This document shows positions 51,547 through 59,677 of a stretch of DNA of 64,000 nt, in pieces. Source of the DNA: Brevundimonas intermedia (GTDB lineage Bacteria; Pseudomonadota; Alphaproteobacteria; Caulobacterales; Caulobacteraceae). The notes under the pieces were generated by a model, which saw nothing but the letters and a program-made list of their open reading frames with translations, did no database searches and was not told where the DNA came from. The position numbers and the translations under genes were made by a program. Position 1 is the stretch's first letter; every line of letters begins with the position of its first letter. The stretch is from assembly GCF_027922165.1 (NCBI RefSeq), contig NZ_BSFD01000001.1, forward strand, positions 142,883-206,882, read 5' to 3'.

Positions 51547-51993
51547 ATGAACCCGTCCCTGATCGCCATCCTCATCGTCGTCCTGGCCGGGGGCGCCACC
51601 GCCCTCCAGGCGCCGACCAACGCCAAGCTGGCGACCGCCGTCGCCTCGCCAGTCAATGCGGCCTTCATCTCCTTCGCCGTGGGCACGACGGTGCTGGGGA
51701 TCGTCGCCGCCCTGATGCACACGCGCCCCGACTTCGCCGCCGCCCGGGCCCTGCCCTGGTACGCCTGGCTGGGCGGGGTCTACGGCGCCTGTTTCGTGGT
51801 CGCCGCCGCCTGGGGCGTGCCGCGCCTGGGCGTGGCCATGACCATCACCCTGATGGTCGGCGGCCAGCTGCTGCTCAGCCTGGTCCTCGACCATTTCGGC
51901 GCCCTGGGCGTGCCGCGCCAGCCGCTGAACCTGGGCCGTATCGCCGGGGTGGGCCTGGTTCTGGCGGGCGTCCTTCTGGTTCGGCGGTCGTGA
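51547..51993 (+). CDS. DMT-family (DUF606/YdcZ) membrane protein
   Basis: The 148-aa protein has about five membrane helices, with the family pattern ALQAPTNAKLATAVASPVNA, SFAVGTTVL, WYAWLGGVYGACFV and GVGLVLAGVLLV. DUF606 proteins form half-size transporters of the drug/metabolite superfamily with unknown substrate. It is 16 bases before uvrC. Confidence 0.88.
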   Translation: MNPSLIAILIVVLAGGATALQAPTNAKLATAVASPVNAAFISFAVGTTVLGIVAALMHTRPDFAAARALPWYAWLGGVYGACFVVAAAWGVPRLGVAMTITLMVGGQLLLSLVLDHFGALGVPRQPLNLGRIAGVGLVLAGVLLVRRS

Positions 51994-52009
51994 GCCTATA
52001 TCCAGCCGG

Positions 52010-53875
52010 ATGACCGAGGAGACGCTCGATTCGAACCTGACGGCCGCCGCCCTGATCGCCGACGAGGCGCGTCGGGCGCCCGACAAGCCGGGCGTCTATC
52101 GCATGTATGGCGAGGACGGCTCATGCCTCTATGTCGGCAAGGCCAAGTCGCTGAAGAAGCGCATCGTTCAGTACGCCCAGGGCCGTTTCCACACCCAGCG
52201 CATCGGCCTGATGGTGGCCCAGACCCGGTCGATGGAGCTGGTCGTCACGGCGTCCGAGACCGAGGCCCTGCTGCTCGAATCCAACTTCATCAAGAAGCTG
52301 AAGCCGCGTTTCAACGTCCTGCTGCGCGATGACAAGTCCTTCGCCGAACTGATGATCCGCAGCGACCACCGCGCGCCCCAGGTGAAGAAACATCGCGGCG
52401 CCCACACCACCCCCGGCCACTATTTCGGCCCCTTCGCCTCGACCTGGGCGGTGAACCGGACCCTGAACACCCTGCAGAAGGCCTTCCTGCTTCGATCCTG
52501 TTCGGACAGCGTCTACGAGACCCGAACCCGCCCCTGTATGCTGCACCAGATCAAGCGCTGCTCGGCCCCCTGCACCGGCCTGATCTCGCTTGAGGACTAC
52601 GGCGAACTGGTCACCGAGGCCGAACAGTTCCTGCGTGGCAAGTCGCGCGCAGTCATCAGCCGCCTGTCGCAGGAGATGCAGGCCGCTTCGGACGAGATGG
52701 ACTTCGAACAGGCCGCCCGCGTGCGCGACCGCATCCGGGCCCTGTCGGCCATATCAATGGAGAACTCCGTCAGCGCCGACAGCGTCGCCGAGGGCGACGT
52801 CTTCGCCCTGCACTCCGACGGCGGCCAGGCCTGCGTCCAGGTCTTCTTCTACCGCGCCGGCCAGAACTGGGGCGGCCGCGCCTATTTCCCGCGCGTGGAC
52901 AAGACCGACACCGATCCCGAGATCCTGGCCGCCTTCCTGGGCCAGTTCTATGAGGACAAGCCGATCCCGCGCCTGATCCTGTCCAACGTCCGCCCGCACG
53001 AGCTGGAGCTGCTGGAAGAGGCCTTCTCGATGAAGGCGGATCGCAAGATCGAGATCGTCCGCCCGATGCGCGGCGAGAAACTGGCCCTCGTCGACCACGC
53101 CCTGACCAACGCCCGCGAGGCTCTTGGACGCCGCCTGGCCGAAAGCTCTGCACAAGGGAAGATCCTGGACGAGGTCTGCGAGGCCTTTGGTCTGGAGACC
53201 CGGCCCGAGCGGATCGAGATCTACGACAACGCCCATATCCAGGGCACCAACGCGGTCGGCGGCATGGTCGTCGCCGGACCCGATGGTTTCCAGAAGTCGC
53301 AGTATCGCAAGTTCAACATCCGCGGCGAGGATCTGACGCCCGGCGACGACTACGGCATGATGCGCGAGGTGATGCGCCGCCGCTTCGCCCGCCTGGTCAA
53401 GGACGAGGAAGAGGGCGAGGACGCCGTCCGTCCCGACCTACTGCTGATCGACGGCGGCGCGGGCCAGTTGGCCGAGGTGCTGGCGGTCCTGGCCGATCTG
53501 GGCCTGGACGACATCGCGGTGGTCGGCGTCGCCAAGGGCCCGGACCGCGATGCGGGGATGGAGAAGTTCTTCATGCCCGGCAAAGCCCCCTTCATGCTGC
53601 CCCTGAAGTCGCCGGCCCTCTACTACCTCCAGCGGCTGCGCGACGAGGCCCACCGCTTCGCCAACGGCGCCCACGCCAAGCGCCGCTCGATGGACATCAA
53701 GAAGAATCCATTGGACGAGATCGAAGGCGTCGGCCCCGGCCGCAAGAAGGCCCTGCTCCACGCCTTCGGCTCCGCCAAGGGCGTCGGCCGCGCCTCGGTG
53801 TCGGACCTGGTCAAGGTGGACGGCATCAACCAGCCCCTGGCCGAACGCATCCACGCCTTCTTCAGACAGCCGTAG
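52010..53875 (+). CDS. uvrC: Excinuclease ABC subunit C
   Basis: The 621-aa protein shows the GIY-YIG domain (KPGVYRMYGEDGSCLYVGKA, about 25-100), the UVR segment (MDFEQAARVRDRIRAL), the RNase H-like 5' incision domain (IEIYDNAHIQGTNAVGGMVV) and the C-terminal helix-hairpin-helix pair (IEGVGPGRKKALLHAFGSAK, VDGINQPLAERIH). It makes both incisions in nucleotide excision repair with UvrAB. Full length, no defects seen. Confidence 0.97.
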   Translation: MTEETLDSNLTAAALIADEARRAPDKPGVYRMYGEDGSCLYVGKAKSLKKRIVQYAQGRFHTQRIGLMVAQTRSMELVVTASETEALLLESNFIKKLKPRFNVLLRDDKSFAELMIRSDHRAPQVKKHRGAHTTPGHYFGPFASTWAVNRTLNTLQKAFLLRSCSDSVYETRTRPCMLHQIKRCSAPCTGLISLEDYGELVTEAEQFLRGKSRAVISRLSQEMQAASDEMDFEQAARVRDRIRALSAISMENSVSADSVAEGDVFALHSDGGQACVQVFFYRAGQNWGGRAYFPRVDKTDTDPEILAAFLGQFYEDKPIPRLILSNVRPHELELLEEAFSMKADRKIEIVRPMRGEKLALVDHALTNAREALGRRLAESSAQGKILDEVCEAFGLETRPERIEIYDNAHIQGTNAVGGMVVAGPDGFQKSQYRKFNIRGEDLTPGDDYGMMREVMRRRFARLVKDEEEGEDAVRPDLLLIDGGAGQLAEVLAVLADLGLDDIAVVGVAKGPDRDAGMEKFFMPGKAPFMLPLKSPALYYLQRLRDEAHRFANGAHAKRRSMDIKKNPLDEIEGVGPGRKKALLHAFGSAKGVGRASVSDLVKVDGINQPLAERIHAFFRQP

Positions 53876-53881
53876 ACCGCC

Positions 53882-54268
53882 TCACCACTCCAGCAGGGTC
53901 AGGCCGGGAATGTCGCGAAAGTCGTCGACGTTGCAGGTCACCAAGGTCGCGCCGGAAGTGATCGCCTGCGCCGCGATCATCCGATCCAGCACCTTGCGTC
54001 GTGAGAAGCCACAGGTTTCGACGATGACTCGGTACGCCTGCGCCTCGTCAGATCCGAATGGAAGCGCCGGCACGACCTCCAGCAGGGCGTCCAACCTCGC
54101 CCGCCGTTCTGCGGTGCTTGCGTCCAGCCGGCCAAGATCCGCTTCCAACTCAATACGGCTTATAACGGACAGCAGAAGCGGAGGATCGAGGGCGTCCACT
54201 CGCTCGTCGGTCAGCGCGTCGCCATCCCGCAGATGAATGGCGACATTGGTGTCAAGCATATAGGCCAC
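53882..54268 (-). CDS. VapC-family PIN-domain toxin
   Basis: The 128-aa PIN protein has acidic metal-binding residues in MLDTNVAIH, SRIELEADLG, KVLDRMIAAQA and TCNVDDF. It is a predicted ribonuclease toxin. The GTG start is two bases after the stop of the antitoxin gene. It converges on uvrC, with six bases between the stops. Confidence 0.9.
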   Translation of the reverse strand: MAYMLDTNVAIHLRDGDALTDERVDALDPPLLLSVISRIELEADLGRLDASTAERRARLDALLEVVPALPFGSDEAQAYRVIVETCGFSRRKVLDRMIAAQAITSGATLVTCNVDDFRDIPGLTLLEW

Positions 54269-54270
54269 GC

Positions 54271-54507
54271 CTAGAGACCCGGACGTTCGGGGACCTCGAC
54301 CTCGTGACGAATACCGATGCTGGCCGGCTTAGGCAGGCTACGCAGCTTGGCCAGCATCTCTTTGACAGGCTTTCGCTTGGGCGAAATGGTCACGACGTCG
54401 CCCTTTCGATCGATCTCGACCTCGACGCCCGGCCCGAACGCAAACTCCTTCGGCAGGCGCACGGCTTCACTGTTGCCGCTGCGGAATGTTCGACTGGTGA
54501 CCGGCAT
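54271..54507 (-). CDS. VapB-type AbrB/SpoVT antitoxin
   Basis: The 78-aa protein has the swapped-hairpin DNA-binding fold of VapB/MazE antitoxins (FRSGNSEAVRLPKEFAFG, then VEIDRKGDVVTISPK) and a C-terminal tail that should wrap the toxin. AAGGAG precedes the ATG at 54507. It probably binds the repeats at 54521 to repress its own operon. Confidence 0.88.
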   Translation of the reverse strand: MPVTSRTFRSGNSEAVRLPKEFAFGPGVEVEIDRKGDVVTISPKRKPVKEMLAKLRSLPKPASIGIRHEVEVPERPGL

Positions 54508-54520
54508 GGCGCGCTCCTTC

Positions 54521-54540
54521 GTATACACACGTATACACGA
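54521..54540. promoter_or_regulatory. Tandem GTATAC repeats: candidate operator of the vapBC-type operon
   Basis: GTATACACAC and GTATACACGA stand in tandem, each containing the palindrome GTATAC, 13 bases upstream of the antitoxin start. Antitoxins of this class bind short palindromes at their promoter. Confidence 0.6.
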
Positions 54541-54575
54541 TTTATCAGCGCCGCTCAAAGCGCTACAGGCGCGTC

Positions 54576-55196
54576 ATGAGCGACATCGACGACGAACTGA
54601 CCTCCGGCTATCGCAGGTTCCGTACCGAGCATTGGCCCGCCGCCCGCGCCGAGTATGAAGCCCTGGCCCAGGGCCAGAAGCCGCACACCCTGATCGTGGC
54701 CTGTTCCGACAGCCGCGCCGATCCGGCCCTGATCTTCGACGCCGCGCCCGGCCAGCTGTTCGTGGTGCGCAACGTCGCCAATCTAGTCCCGCCGTATGAG
54801 CCCGACGGCCTCCTGCACGGCGTGTCGGCGGCGCTGGAGTTCGGGGTCAAGGTGCTGAACGTCCAGCGCATCGTCGTCATGGGCCACGCCCACTGCGGCG
54901 GGGTGAACGCCATGCTGAACGGCGCGCCCGACATCTGCGCCGACTTCGTCGCCCCCTGGGTGGCCCAGGGCTCGGCCGTCGTCCGCCGCGTGGCCGAGGA
55001 AGTGTCCGAAGACCAGGTCGAGCGCGCTGCTGAAGAGGCCGTCGTCCGCCTGTCCATCGAAAACCTGCGCACCTTCCCTTGGATCGCAGAGCGCGAGGCC
55101 GCCGGCGAACTGACCCTGACCGGCCTTCATTTCGGCATCGCTGACGGCGTCCTGCGCGCCCTGACGAACAAGCCGAGGTTCGAACCGTTGGCGTGA
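54576..55196 (+). CDS. Beta-carbonic anhydrase
   Basis: The 206-aa protein has the zinc ligands C43, D45 (with R47, ACSDSRADP) and H104, C107 (GHAHCGG), plus VRNVANLVPP and HGVSAALEFGV. It interconverts CO2 and bicarbonate. It stands alone between two toxin-antitoxin modules in the interval between uvrC and pgsA. Confidence 0.94.
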   Translation: MSDIDDELTSGYRRFRTEHWPAARAEYEALAQGQKPHTLIVACSDSRADPALIFDAAPGQLFVVRNVANLVPPYEPDGLLHGVSAALEFGVKVLNVQRIVVMGHAHCGGVNAMLNGAPDICADFVAPWVAQGSAVVRRVAEEVSEDQVERAAEEAVVRLSIENLRTFPWIAEREAAGELTLTGLHFGIADGVLRALTNKPRFEPLA

Positions 55197-55205
55197 TTTG
55201 CGCAA

Positions 55206-55224
55206 AGTAGTGAAAAACACTACT
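55206..55224. promoter_or_regulatory. Inverted-repeat operator upstream of the Phd-type antitoxin
   Basis: AGTAGTG-AAAAA-CACTACT is a perfect 7-bp inverted repeat ending nine bases before the antitoxin ATG. The position would let a bound repressor block translation start and transcription of the TA operon. Confidence 0.65.
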
Positions 55225-55232
55225 ATTGCCCC

Positions 55233-55478
55233 ATGGAACGCATCATCACCGCGACCGAGGCCAATCGCGAGTTCTCGCGCATCTTTCGCGAGGTGGCGTC
55301 TGGCGAATCTTACGTCGTCACCGCTCGAGGCAAGCCGCTGGTGCGGATCACGCCGGCAACCGCCGGCGAGCAGACAGACGATGAACGCGTCGCCCGGCTG
55401 CACGCCTTGGTGGACGATTTGGCGGCCCTGCCTGCCCGCGCGCCCGGACGCATCACGCGTGAAGACGGTTACGCTTGA
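55233..55478 (+). CDS. Phd/YefM-family antitoxin
   Basis: The 81-aa protein has the Phd/YefM N-terminal DNA-binding fold (ITATEANREFSRIFREVASG, ESYVVTARGKPLVRI) and an acidic tail for toxin binding. Its stop overlaps the toxin's TTG start by four bases (TTGA). It should repress its own promoter through the inverted repeat at 55206. Confidence 0.9.
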   Translation: MERIITATEANREFSRIFREVASGESYVVTARGKPLVRITPATAGEQTDDERVARLHALVDDLAALPARAPGRITREDGYA

Positions 55479-55930
55479 AACTGGCGCTCGACACCAACGT
55501 TCTGGGTTACGCCGCCGGCATCGGTGATGACGAACCAAAGCGTCAGCGCGCGATAGGAGTGCTGAAGACACTCGCCAAGCAGAACCTGGTCATCCCGACC
55601 CAGGTCGCTGGCGAGCTCTACAACATCCTGACACGCAAGGGTGGCCATCCGCCAAAGGTCGCTCGAAGGATCGTCCTCGACTGGAGCGCGGGCATTGGAC
55701 TGACCGCCGCCACGGCCACGACCATGGACGCCGCTCTGGAGGCCGCGGCCTTCTTCAATCTGCCGATCTGGGACGCCTTGATCCTGACCATCGCCGCCGA
55801 AGCCGGCTGCGGCCTTCTGCTTTCCGAAGACATGCAGGACGGCTTCGTCTATCGAGGCGTCACCGTCGCCAACCCGTTCGCGGAGACGCCCCACCCCCTG
55901 CTTGCGTCCCTGCTGGAGACCCCGTCATGA
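55475..55930 (+). CDS. PIN-domain toxin
   Basis: The 151-aa PIN protein has acidic residues in LALDTNVLGYAAG, VAGELYNIL, PIWDALILTIA and LLSEDMQDG. It is a predicted ribonuclease paired with the Phd-type antitoxin. It starts at TTG inside the antitoxin stop and overlaps pgsA at its 3' end by four bases, so read-through into pgsA is likely. Confidence 0.9.
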   Translation: MKLALDTNVLGYAAGIGDDEPKRQRAIGVLKTLAKQNLVIPTQVAGELYNILTRKGGHPPKVARRIVLDWSAGIGLTAATATTMDAALEAAAFFNLPIWDALILTIAAEAGCGLLLSEDMQDGFVYRGVTVANPFAETPHPLLASLLETPS

Positions 55931-56574
55931 CCGCCCCCACGCACCGCGCCAATCCCATTCCGAACATCCTGACCGGCATCCGTCTGTTTGCCGGCGTGGT
56001 GATGTTCGCCATGATGGCCGGAGCGGCGCCCGGCGCGCTGGACGCCTGGCTCTCGCCTGAGGTTCAGTTGAAGTTCGGGGTCTGGGCCTTCTGGATCTTC
56101 GTCATCGCCGCCTCGACCGACTGGGTCGACGGGTTCCTGGCCCGGCGCTGGAATTCGACCACCCGCTGGGGCGCCATCCTGGACCCGATCGCCGACAAGG
56201 TGCTGATCACCGGCGCCATCCTGGGCGTACTGGCGTCCGGCTCCCTGCCGGGCATCGCCCTGCCCTGCGGCCTGATCCTGTTCCGTGAGTTCGCGGTCTC
56301 GGCTCTGCGCGAGACCATGGCGGGCCGTATCGAACTGCCCGTCACCCTGGCCGCCAAGTGGAAGACCACCGTGCAGATGGTCGCCCTCGCCGCACTCCAA
56401 CTGACCCTGTTGTGGAGCGCCTTCGGGCTTCAGTATCCCGACGGGTCGCCCCTGGCCTGGCAGCCGGCGTTCGAATCCTTCGCCGTCTTCCTGATCTGGT
56501 TCGCCGCCGTCATCACCCTGTGGACCGGCTGGCAGTATTTCCACGAAGCCCGCCGCCAGATGCGGGACCTCTAA
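55927..56574 (+). CDS. pgsA: CDP-diacylglycerol-glycerol-3-phosphate 3-phosphatidyltransferase
   Basis: The 215-aa membrane enzyme has the CDP-alcohol phosphotransferase signature (DWVDGFLARRW, then GAILDPIADK, about 59-84) and NPIPNILTGIRL at the N-terminus. It makes phosphatidylglycerol phosphate. Its ATG overlaps the PIN toxin stop (ATGA). In many proteobacteria pgsA directly follows uvrC; here four genes of TA modules and a carbonic anhydrase lie between. Confidence 0.94.
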   Translation: MTAPTHRANPIPNILTGIRLFAGVVMFAMMAGAAPGALDAWLSPEVQLKFGVWAFWIFVIAASTDWVDGFLARRWNSTTRWGAILDPIADKVLITGAILGVLASGSLPGIALPCGLILFREFAVSALRETMAGRIELPVTLAAKWKTTVQMVALAALQLTLLWSAFGLQYPDGSPLAWQPAFESFAVFLIWFAAVITLWTGWQYFHEARRQMRDL

Positions 56575-56581
56575 ACCCGCT

Positions 56582-57106
56582 TCAGGGTCGCAGCGTCAGC
56601 CCGGTGGGGGTCGCCTCGAAGGCGGATAGACGGCCCAGATAGCTCATGCCCAGCAGCGAATAGGCCAGGCCTTCTTCGACGACCAGAGCTTCGACATTAT
56701 CGACCCGAACCCCGGCGACCGAGATCGACTTCAGCTCGACCGGCGCAGCGCGCACCACGCCGGACGCGGTCTGAACCTTGCCCGTAAAGGCCTCCGGCGC
56801 CGGATCGACGCCCAGTCGGCGTGCGTCGGCGCGGGTCAGGGCCACCACGCTGGCGCCGGTGTCGACCAGAACCTGAACCGCCCGACCGTCGATCCTGGCC
56901 TGAGCCCAGTAGTGGCCGTCCGGCCCCTTGACCACCTGGGTCGCGGTCCCGGAGGCCGGTGCGGCGACCTCGGTCGAGGCGCTCCCCGTCGAAGCCGCCA
57001 TCGCAGCCTCGCCGCCGTCCAGATGGCGGATCGTCAGGGCGGTCGCGAACGAGGCCACAAGGGCGACGCTCAACACGGCGACGGACTGAAGGTCGATACG
57101 GATCAT
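56582..57106 (-). CDS. Membrane-anchored retropepsin-like aspartic protease
   Basis: The 174-aa protein has one N-terminal membrane helix (VAVLSVALVASFATALTI) and the aspartic protease active site VLVDTGASVVALT, with MSYLGRLSAFEA at the C-terminus, matching the clan AA/TIGR02281-type family. One active site per chain implies a homodimer. The substrate is unknown; it probably faces the periplasm. Confidence 0.88.
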   Translation of the reverse strand: MIRIDLQSVAVLSVALVASFATALTIRHLDGGEAAMAASTGSASTEVAAPASGTATQVVKGPDGHYWAQARIDGRAVQVLVDTGASVVALTRADARRLGVDPAPEAFTGKVQTASGVVRAAPVELKSISVAGVRVDNVEALVVEEGLAYSLLGMSYLGRLSAFEATPTGLTLRP

Positions 57107-57176
57107 GCCCCCTGCATATCCGCCCCAGGTTGGAATGGGGTGAAACGACTTGGCTGACGAAACCTTAAGGCCCGGC

Positions 57177-57407
57177 CTAGCCCAGCTTGGCCGGGTCGAT
57201 GCGGTCGCGTCGGGACGGCAGCTCGGCCATCACCGCCGCCCGCTCCGCATCGCTCAGCGTCCGCCAGCCGGCGATCTCGCTCAAGCTGCGGAAACATCCC
57301 AGGCACAGGCCGGTGGCTCCATCCACCGCGCACACCATGACGCAGGGGGTGGCGATCGCCTTAGGCGGCCCTGGTCTTTGCGATCCCGGCGGGGGCGTCT
57401 CGCTCAA
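57177..57407 (-). CDS. DUF1289 cysteine-rich protein
   Basis: The 76-aa protein has the DUF1289 cysteine pattern (TPCVMVCAVDGATGLCLGCF) and the RSLSEIAGWRTLSDAER helix. The four cysteines may bind iron-sulfur or zinc. It starts at TTG. Function unknown. Confidence 0.85.
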   Translation of the reverse strand: MSETPPPGSQRPGPPKAIATPCVMVCAVDGATGLCLGCFRSLSEIAGWRTLSDAERAAVMAELPSRRDRIDPAKLG

Positions 57408-57564
57408 TGTGACACCATAAAGAAATATACTCCGCTTCCTGATCGAAAAATTTGCAATTAACTCAAAACTGGCTATCTTGGCCTCTGACGCGAAACGACT
57501 GAGGGTGAGATTCCCAAAGGTACGACGCGTCTCTTTTCATCGTTCTGGGAAAGGAGACGCCAAG

Positions 57565-57717
57565 ATGAACGATAAGGAGCGTAACCTCCAACACGCCATG
57601 ATGTCCTTTGCTCTGTGGGGCGGGATGCTGGTCAATAGTCGGCATATGCCGTCGAACTCGGGACGTGTGGTCAGCCACCCGTCCAACTTCGTACCCTATA
57701 CGCCCAAGAAACGCTGA
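57565..57717 (+). CDS. Small hypothetical protein (50 aa)
   Basis: ATG at 57565 follows AAGGAG by eight bases, and a good terminator follows the stop by 26 bases, so this looks like a free-standing small gene. The protein (NDKERNLQHAMMSFALWGGM, then SNFVPYTPKKR) has an amphipathic helix and a basic end. No family recognised. Confidence 0.55.
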   Translation: MNDKERNLQHAMMSFALWGGMLVNSRHMPSNSGRVVSHPSNFVPYTPKKR

Positions 57718-57742
57718 CGGCCTCGAAAGCCTGATGCTGCGG

Positions 57743-57767
57743 AAGCCCCGGTCCGGCCGGGGCTTTT
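57743..57767 (+). terminator. Rho-independent terminator
   Basis: AAGCCCCGG pairs with CCGGGGCTT across a 5-base loop and runs into TTTT. It ends the small gene at 57565. Confidence 0.8.
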
Positions 57768-57833
57768 GCAATTCCGGACTTGCCTGACGCGGCGTCGGCG
57801 TCCGATGACGGGATGAACCGAGGGAGACGACCG

Positions 57834-58631
57834 ATGGGCCTGATCGCCGAGACGAGACAGGGCGCGATCCTGATCTGGACGCTGGACCGCGAGGCCCGGC
57901 TGAACGCCCTGCCCGACCTGAGCGACGGCGACGAATTCGCCGAGGCCTGCGCTCGCGCCAATGCGGACATGACGGTCAAATGCGTGGTCCTGACCGGCGC
58001 CGGGCGGGCCTTTTCTGCAGGCGGAGATCTGACCGCCATGCGCGACCGGCGCGATCTGTTCGAAGGCTCGGGCGCCGAGATCCGCGCCCGCTATCGCCGC
58101 GTCGTCCACCGGATCGTCCGCAGCCTCTATGATCTGGAGATCCCCCTGGTCTCGGCCGTCAACGGTCCGGCCATGGGCCTGGGCTGTGGCATAGCCGCCA
58201 CGGCCGACATCCGCATCGCGTCGGACCGCGCAAGCTTCGGCGTACCCTTTCTGAAGCTGGGCATCATCCCCGGCGACGGCGGGGCCTGGCGCCTGCCGCG
58301 CGACATCGGCTACGCCCGCGCCGCCGAAATGCTGTTCACCGGCCGCAGCATCGACGCCGAGACGGCCGAACGCTGGGGCCTGGTCAACCGGGTCGTGCCG
58401 CACGACCGGCTGATGGACGAAGCCCTGATCACCGCCGGTGAAATCGCCGCCCAGCCGCCCCAGGCCCTGCGCATGGCCAAGACCCTGATGCGTCAGGGCC
58501 GGGACCAGACCTTCGAACAGATTCTGGAACTGTCGGCCGCTATGCAGGCCCTCGCCCATATGACCGACGACCACCTGGAAGGCGTGAACGCGGTGCTGGA
58601 AAAGCGGTCGGGCGACTTCACCGGCCGCTGA
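57834..58631 (+). CDS. Enoyl-CoA hydratase/isomerase family protein
   Basis: The 265-aa crotonase-fold protein has the oxyanion-hole motif GRAFSAGGDLTAM, NGPAMGLGCGIA and the catalytic region FLKLGIIPGDGGAWRLPR (Gly-Asp in place of the second Glu seen in some hydratases). It acts on a fatty or branched acyl-CoA. GAGGGAGA precedes the ATG at 57834. Confidence 0.88.
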   Translation: MGLIAETRQGAILIWTLDREARLNALPDLSDGDEFAEACARANADMTVKCVVLTGAGRAFSAGGDLTAMRDRRDLFEGSGAEIRARYRRVVHRIVRSLYDLEIPLVSAVNGPAMGLGCGIAATADIRIASDRASFGVPFLKLGIIPGDGGAWRLPRDIGYARAAEMLFTGRSIDAETAERWGLVNRVVPHDRLMDEALITAGEIAAQPPQALRMAKTLMRQGRDQTFEQILELSAAMQALAHMTDDHLEGVNAVLEKRSGDFTGR

Positions 58632-58640
58632 TCCGCGTTC

Positions 58641-59645
58641 TTACTGGGCGCGCATCGCCTGGTTCGGGCCGACGCCCGCGGCGACCGCGCGCTTTGCCCC
58701 TGCGGTTTCGCCCGGTTTCATGAACTTGACCAGGACGCGCTGGCCGATCAGCAAGGGCGCGTCGCCGGCCGAGGCCACCACCTCCACCACCCGCTCGTCG
58801 GTGCGCTGCGAGGGATCATCCGAGGCGAGTTTGCGGGCGCCGAACACGGCCGCCCGCCGCATCACTGCGCCGATATAGACCTTGCTGGTGTCGCCTTCGG
58901 GCGTGATCTCGACGGCCTGACCGTCACGCAGGTTCGGCAGGTCGCTTTCCACCACTTCGGCGCGGACGATGCGCGGCGCATCCGGCTCCAGATCGAACAT
59001 GTTGGAGACATTGAGGGTCGAGGCGCCGGCGCCGGGGTTGGCGTAACGGCGCACGATCCGACCGTTGCTAGGCGCGCGGATGATGGTCAGCTCCTGATTA
59101 TAGCGCGCCTCCTCCAGACGGGCGCGCGCCGTCTGCACTGCGGCCGTCTGCGACCCGAGGCGGGCCTGGGCCACGGCGATCTGGTCTTCGGCCTGGTCAA
59201 TGCGCTGGGCGGCGACGAAGTTGGTGGCGACCAGTCGTTGCAGACGGTCGCGTTCGCGCCGTGCGGTGCGGATATCGACGCGGATTTGGGCCAACTCGCT
59301 CTCGGCCTGGGCCACGGCGGCCGCCGCGCTTTGCACCGCAAGCCTCGGCTCGTCATCTTCCTGGCGCGCCAGGATCTGGCCGGCGACGACGGTGTCGCCC
59401 TCCTGCACCAACACTTCACGCACGATGCCGCCGCGACGGGCCGCGATCTGGATGATGCCGCCCTCGACATCGACCTTGCCGTTGGCGATGGCCGCATAGG
59501 GGCTCTCGACCTTGGTCGCGGCGGCCTTCTCCTGTTCGACCTTCTTGGTCTTGGCGGCCGACTGGAACAGCATGAAGCCGACCACCAGCACGATAACCAG
59601 CAACAGGCCGATCCAGGTGCGTTTTTTCTTCAGAAAGCCGGGCAT
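58641..59645 (-). CDS. HlyD/DevB-like periplasmic adaptor subunit
   Basis: The 334-aa protein has an N-terminal membrane anchor (WIGLLLVIVLVVGFMLF), a lipoyl-like half (IQIAARRGGIVREVLVQEGD), a coiled-coil (QSAAAAVAQAESELAQIRVD onward) and the closing lipoyl/barrel segment (IIRAPSNGRIVRRY). With the two genes upstream it forms a DevBCA-type ABC exporter of lipids or small molecules. Confidence 0.9.
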   Translation of the reverse strand: MPGFLKKKRTWIGLLLVIVLVVGFMLFQSAAKTKKVEQEKAAATKVESPYAAIANGKVDVEGGIIQIAARRGGIVREVLVQEGDTVVAGQILARQEDDEPRLAVQSAAAAVAQAESELAQIRVDIRTARRERDRLQRLVATNFVAAQRIDQAEDQIAVAQARLGSQTAAVQTARARLEEARYNQELTIIRAPSNGRIVRRYANPGAGASTLNVSNMFDLEPDAPRIVRAEVVESDLPNLRDGQAVEITPEGDTSKVYIGAVMRRAAVFGARKLASDDPSQRTDERVVEVVASAGDAPLLIGQRVLVKFMKPGETAGAKRAVAAGVGPNQAMRAQ

Positions 59646-59677
59646 GGGCGTATCGTCCTAAGGGATTTCGTCGTTGT

